DNA from: Clostridiales bacterium
GTDB taxonomy: Bacteria; Bacillota; Clostridia; Oscillospirales; Acutalibacteraceae
Reading direction: 5' to 3'
Length of the DNA: 64,000 bases
NCBI GenBank assembly: GCA_021199275.1
Contig: JAJQIJ010000024.1
Coordinates: 1-64,000, forward strand
Positions 60,690 to 64,000 of the stretch are shown one piece after another. The translations under genes and the position numbers were made by a program. The notes under the pieces were generated by a model that did not search any database, was not told the DNA's origin, and was given only the letters and a program-made list of their open reading frames with translations. Every line of letters begins with the position of its first letter. The first letter of the stretch is position 1.

Positions 60690-62051
60690 ATGAACATCTT
60701 AAAAAGATTTGCTTGCCTTGTGGCGGCGGCACTGTTTTCGGGGGTTTTCCTTACGGCATGTTCCGGCGGCACAGCCGGCACTGAAAACAGCGGCAGCGTT
60801 ACAGTAAGATATCTTAATTTCAAGCCTGAAATTGCAGATAAATATGAAGAAATAGCCCAAATATATGAACAGGAAACGGGTGTGAAAGTAATTGTTGAAA
60901 CAGCCGCCAATAATGTTTATGAACAGACTTTGGCGGCAAAAATGGCAACGTCTGACGCACCCACAATTTTTCAGGTGAACGGGCCCAAGGGCTATGCGGC
61001 GTGGAAAGATTACTGCGCTGACCTTTCGGGCACAGACATATATCAGCACCTGACAGACCAAAGCATGGCCATTTCAAATGCAGGCGGCGTTTGGGCGGTG
61101 CCCTATGTGGTAGAGGGTTACGGAATAATATATAACAACGCCATTATGGAAAAATATTTTGCGCTTGATGAAAAGGCAACCGACTATAATTCAATGGACG
61201 AAATAAACAATTTTGAAGCGCTCAGCGCAGTTGCAGAAGACATGCAAAAAAACAAAGACGCCCTTGGTATTGACGGCGTATTCGCTTCCACTTCGCTGAA
61301 ATCGGGCGAAGACTGGCGCTGGCAGACGCACCTGCTGAGCATTGCGGTTTATTATGAATTCCTTGACAGGGGCGTTGACCTGACTTCAGACGAAACAGCC
61401 ACGCTTGATTTCACCTATTCGCAATATTATAAAAATATATTTGACCTTTACACAGACAATTCCGTAACAGAAAAATCTGCCTTGGGTAAAAAGCTGGTTG
61501 ACGAATCCATGGCTGAATTTGCCACCGGCAAAGCCGCCATGGTGCAAAACGGCAACTGGGCATGGAGCCAAATAAGCGAAACAGACGGAAACATTGTGTC
61601 TGAAGAAGACATCAAATTTCTGCCGATTTATATGGGTGTTGACGGCGAGGAAAGCCAGGGCATTTGCATTGGCACCGAAAATTACCTTGCAATTAATTCA
61701 ACGGCTTCTGACGCCGAACAGGCAGCGGCGGCGGACTTTATATATTGGCTGTTTTCAAGCGATGTGGGAAAGGAATATGTTGTAAACGAGCTTGGATTTA
61801 TAGCGCCATTTGACACTTTTGATGAAAGCGAGTCGCCGTCTGACCCGCTGGCGCGGGAAATTATGAGCTGGATGAACAACGACAATGTTGAAAACATTGA
61901 CTGGGTGTTTACAATATTCCCAAGCCAGACGTTTAAAGACGACGTGGGCTCTGCGCTGCTGCAATATGTTCAGGGCTCAAAAACATGGGGAGAGGTTGAA
62001 GATGTTGTGGTTAAAAAATGGGCAAGCGAATATGAAGCGTCTTCAGATTAA
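60690..62051 (+). CDS. Sugar ABC transporter substrate-binding lipoprotein
   Basis: 453 residues, SBP_bac_1 family. Signal with lipobox: ACLVAAALFSGVFLTACSGG (cysteine ~24). The binding domain shows YEEIAQIYEQETGVKVIVET, FQVNGPKGYAAWKDYCADL, PYVVEGYGIIYNNAIMEKYF and MAEFATGKAAMVQNGNWAW. These proteins capture oligosaccharides outside and deliver them to the paired permeases. GAGGA precedes the ATG. Permeases and an ATPase gene follow. The ligand is not readable from sequence. Confidence 0.93.
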   Translation: MNILKRFACLVAAALFSGVFLTACSGGTAGTENSGSVTVRYLNFKPEIADKYEEIAQIYEQETGVKVIVETAANNVYEQTLAAKMATSDAPTIFQVNGPKGYAAWKDYCADLSGTDIYQHLTDQSMAISNAGGVWAVPYVVEGYGIIYNNAIMEKYFALDEKATDYNSMDEINNFEALSAVAEDMQKNKDALGIDGVFASTSLKSGEDWRWQTHLLSIAVYYEFLDRGVDLTSDETATLDFTYSQYYKNIFDLYTDNSVTEKSALGKKLVDESMAEFATGKAAMVQNGNWAWSQISETDGNIVSEEDIKFLPIYMGVDGEESQGICIGTENYLAINSTASDAEQAAAADFIYWLFSSDVGKEYVVNELGFIAPFDTFDESESPSDPLAREIMSWMNNDNVENIDWVFTIFPSQTFKDDVGSALLQYVQGSKTWGEVEDVVVKKWASEYEASSD

Positions 62052-62101
62052 GAAAAGCCGTTAACACCCTTTTATTGAAACCGAAAAGGAAATGTAAAAA
62101 C

Positions 62102-62947
62102 ATGAAAAAAACGCTTAACAAATATTTTCCGGTGTTTGCCCTGCCCACCCTGCTGGCATTTATAATTGCTTTTCTGGCGCCGTTTATAATGGGAATAATT
62201 TTGTCTTTTACAAAATTTACCACGGTTACAAACGCAAGCTGGGTGGGGCTTGACAATTATATAAAGGCATTTACCGGCGACGAAACATTTTTAAATTCAC
62301 TTTGGTTTACAGTGAAATTTACCGTGGTGTCTGTTATTTCGGTAAACGTGCTTGCATTTTTACTGGCGCTTGTTCTGACGCGCGGAATTCGCGGCACCAA
62401 CTTGTTTAGAACTATATTTTTTATGCCAAACCTGATAGGCGGAATAGTTTTGGGGTATATATGGAACCTTATAATAAACGGCGTGCTGGAAAAGTTCGGC
62501 GTTGACATAACCTTTGCCGCGAAATATGGGTTTTGGGGGCTTGTGGTTATTATGAACTGGCAGATGATAGGCTATATGATGGTGATTTATATAGCCGGGC
62601 TGCAAAATATTCCGCAAGAGCTCAACGAAGCCGCCGCAATAGACGGCGCCGGGCATTTGCAAAGGCTTAGGTATGTAACCGTGCCAATGGTAATGCCGTC
62701 AATCACAATATGCACATTTTTAACTTTGTCAAATTCATTTAAGCTGTTTGACCAGAATTTGGCACTGACTGCCGGAGCTCCGGCAAGGGAAACGGAAATG
62801 CTGGCGCTTAACATTTACAACACCTTTTACGGCAGAACCGGCTGGCAGGGAGTCGGGCAGGCGAAGGCGGTTATCTTTTTCATAATAGTGGCGCTGATTG
62901 CATTTATTCAGCTAAAGCTCACGTCAAAAAAAGAGGTTGAAAGCTAA
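62102..62947 (+). CDS. Sugar ABC transporter permease (MalF-like)
   Basis: 281 residues with six membrane helices. The EAA loop reads ELNEAAAIDGAGHLQRLRYV (residues ~185-205), which docks on the ATPase. LPTLLAFIIAFLAPFIMGI and GLDNYIKAF are typical of the MalF/UgpA side. ATG 62102 follows AAAAGGAAA; a TTG 27 bases upstream is possible. It ends on TAATG, sharing one base with the next start. Confidence 0.93.
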   Translation: MKKTLNKYFPVFALPTLLAFIIAFLAPFIMGIILSFTKFTTVTNASWVGLDNYIKAFTGDETFLNSLWFTVKFTVVSVISVNVLAFLLALVLTRGIRGTNLFRTIFFMPNLIGGIVLGYIWNLIINGVLEKFGVDITFAAKYGFWGLVVIMNWQMIGYMMVIYIAGLQNIPQELNEAAAIDGAGHLQRLRYVTVPMVMPSITICTFLTLSNSFKLFDQNLALTAGAPARETEMLALNIYNTFYGRTGWQGVGQAKAVIFFIIVALIAFIQLKLTSKKEVES

Positions 62948-63783
62948 TGCAAAAGAAAAAAGCGGCAAATGCTGCGCTGACTGTAATAATGGCTCTGCTG
63001 AGCGCGCTGTTTTTAGCCCCCATTTTTATAGTGCTTATGAATTCGTTTAAAACGAAATTCAACATTATTTCAAGCCCGTTCAGCTTTCCTGACTCTGACA
63101 CGTTTGCGGGCATACAAAACTATATAAACGGCATTAATTCGTCAGGCATAATTACTGCATTTTTCAGGTCTCTGTTTATAACCGTGTGTTCGGTGGCAGT
63201 GCTGGTTATCTGTTCGGCAATGGCGGCGTGGTATATTGTAAGGGTGAAGTCGCGCTTTACAAAGCTTATGTATTATTTATTTGTTTTCAGCATGATAGTG
63301 CCGTTTCAAATGGTTATGTACACCATGACTTACACGGTGACTTCGCTAAAGCTTAACAACCTTATAGGCATTATTTTTGTTTATCTGGGATTTGGCGCCG
63401 GGCTGTCTGTTTTTATGATGAGCGGTTTTATAAAAAGCGTGCCGCTTGAAATAGAAGAGGCTGCCATGATTGACGGCTGTTCGCCGCTGCAAACATTTTT
63501 TATGGTGGTGTTCCCCATTTTAAAGCCGACTGCCATAACCGTTGCCATATTAAACGCCATGTGGATATGGAACGACTATTTGCTGCCGTATTTAATTTTG
63601 GGCACGTCGCAAAAAACCATGCCCGTTGCAATTCAGCTGGCGATGCAGGGCGCTTATGGCGCAGTGGACTGGGGCGGTTTTATGGCAATGCTGGTAATAG
63701 CCATAATTCCTATTGTTATTTTCTATCTGTTTTGCCAAAGATATATTATTGAGGGCGTTGTGGCAGGCGCAGTAAAGGGCTGA
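62947..63783 (+). CDS. Sugar ABC transporter permease (MalG-like)
   Basis: 278 residues with six membrane helices. The EAA loop is PLEIEEAAMIDGCSPLQTFF (~170), with the typical MalG-side segments LNSFKTKFNIISSPF-like MNSFKTKFN, IVPFQMVMYTMT and NAMWIWNDYLLPYLIL. Starts one base into the previous stop, so the two permeases are made together as a heterodimer. Confidence 0.93.
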   Translation: MQKKKAANAALTVIMALLSALFLAPIFIVLMNSFKTKFNIISSPFSFPDSDTFAGIQNYINGINSSGIITAFFRSLFITVCSVAVLVICSAMAAWYIVRVKSRFTKLMYYLFVFSMIVPFQMVMYTMTYTVTSLKLNNLIGIIFVYLGFGAGLSVFMMSGFIKSVPLEIEEAAMIDGCSPLQTFFMVVFPILKPTAITVAILNAMWIWNDYLLPYLILGTSQKTMPVAIQLAMQGAYGAVDWGGFMAMLVIAIIPIVIFYLFCQRYIIEGVVAGAVKG

Positions 63784-63830
63784 CGGCAGAGCATGTCTTA
63801 ATTTCATAAGGAAGGAAAGGCTGTGAAAAA

Positions 63831-64000
63831 ATGGCTTCAATTCATTTTAAAAATGTAACAAAGGTATTTGACGGCAAAACAACTGTCATTGAAAACTTAA
63901 ATCTGGAAATCACAGACAAGGAATTTGTGATACTTGTGGGCCCGTCGGGCTGCGGAAAATCAACAACGCTGAGAATGATTGCCGGGCTTGAAGACATAAC
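63831..64000 (+). CDS. Sugar ABC transporter ATP-binding protein, 5' part
   Basis: The first 56 residues are in the window: a start [15 protein letters not shown], then the Walker A motif [10 protein letters not shown] and MIAGLED. This matches the MsmK/UgpC ATPases that serve family-1 sugar transporters. ATG 63831 follows GGAAAGG. The rest lies past the right edge. Confidence 0.92.
   Translation, partial: MASIHFKNVTKVFDGKTTVIENLNLEITDKEFVILVGPSGCGKSTTLRMIAGLEDI

Noticed and set aside
1..64000. tRNA or rRNA genes, CRISPR arrays, insertion sequences
   Set aside because: Intergenic regions were read for T-arm motifs, regularly spaced repeats and transposase-like frames; none was found.

Overview
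The window looks like a chromosomal segment of an anaerobic, spore-forming member of the Clostridia (Bacillota), probably related to Ruminococcaceae/Oscillospiraceae. The placement rests on gene content: Spo0A, SpoIIE and SpoVT-type regulators, an electron-bifurcating NfnAB pair, a membrane pyrophosphatase of the potassium-dependent type, a YhaM nuclease, FakA/DegV proteins, cobalamin-dependent methionine synthase with its reactivation domain on a separate protein, a two-gene SUF system, and purple-type cell-surface modules (PASTA, Asp23). Genus and species cannot be read from the sequence.

Positions 1-4160 are the right end of an integrated element (ICE or prophage remnant) abutting the 3' end of rpsI. 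It has two regulatory circuits: an Xre repressor whose promoter carries a perfect palindrome over the -10 box, and a lambda-like divergent switch in which a LexA-type (S24 peptidase) repressor and a Cro-like protein face each other across repeated 15-bp operators. Cargo is a fused nucleotidyltransferase-HEPN protein. The integrase is split by a -1 frameshift exactly at an A AAA AAG heptamer.

The core follows. 4179-5113: rplM-rpsI with an L13-type leader. 5276-10834: metF, MetH reactivation protein, metH and the minimal Suf pair. 10851-19461: a minus-strand surface-polysaccharide region (two pyruvyltransferase-family proteins, a glycosyltransferase, a HAD phosphatase, a GPH transporter and a metallophosphoesterase). 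19523-29636: nadB-nadC, rpsO-pnp, a short-chain dehydrogenase, a second GPH transporter and hppA. 29764-32796: yhaM and a PASTA-bearing pseudokinase.

34049-35229 is the most striking locus: a cobalamin riboswitch on the minus strand precedes a secreted, sorted alpha/alpha-toroid protein, and divergently from it lies a membrane-anchored DUF4430 protein. These two folds are the two lobes of animal intrinsic factor/transcobalamin, so the locus reads as a split, surface-displayed B12-capture system. It fits a cell whose methionine synthase needs cobalamin.

35331-45307 holds recG, fakA, an Asp23 protein, a peptide-type binding lipoprotein coupled to ymdB, and a luxS/phospholipase/pseudouridine synthase/DegV operon. 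45436-48209 is argG-argH; 48498-49034 spoVT; 49380-51783 nfnAB; 51874-54654 an acyl-CoA synthetase and a small membrane protein; 54671-58785 spoIIE-glmS behind a Spo0A-type promoter; 58947-59820 spo0A. The window ends in a sugar ABC transporter operon whose ATPase gene is cut off at 64000. A GC-rich, hairpin-forming intergenic repeat family recurs across the core but was not seen in the integrated element.
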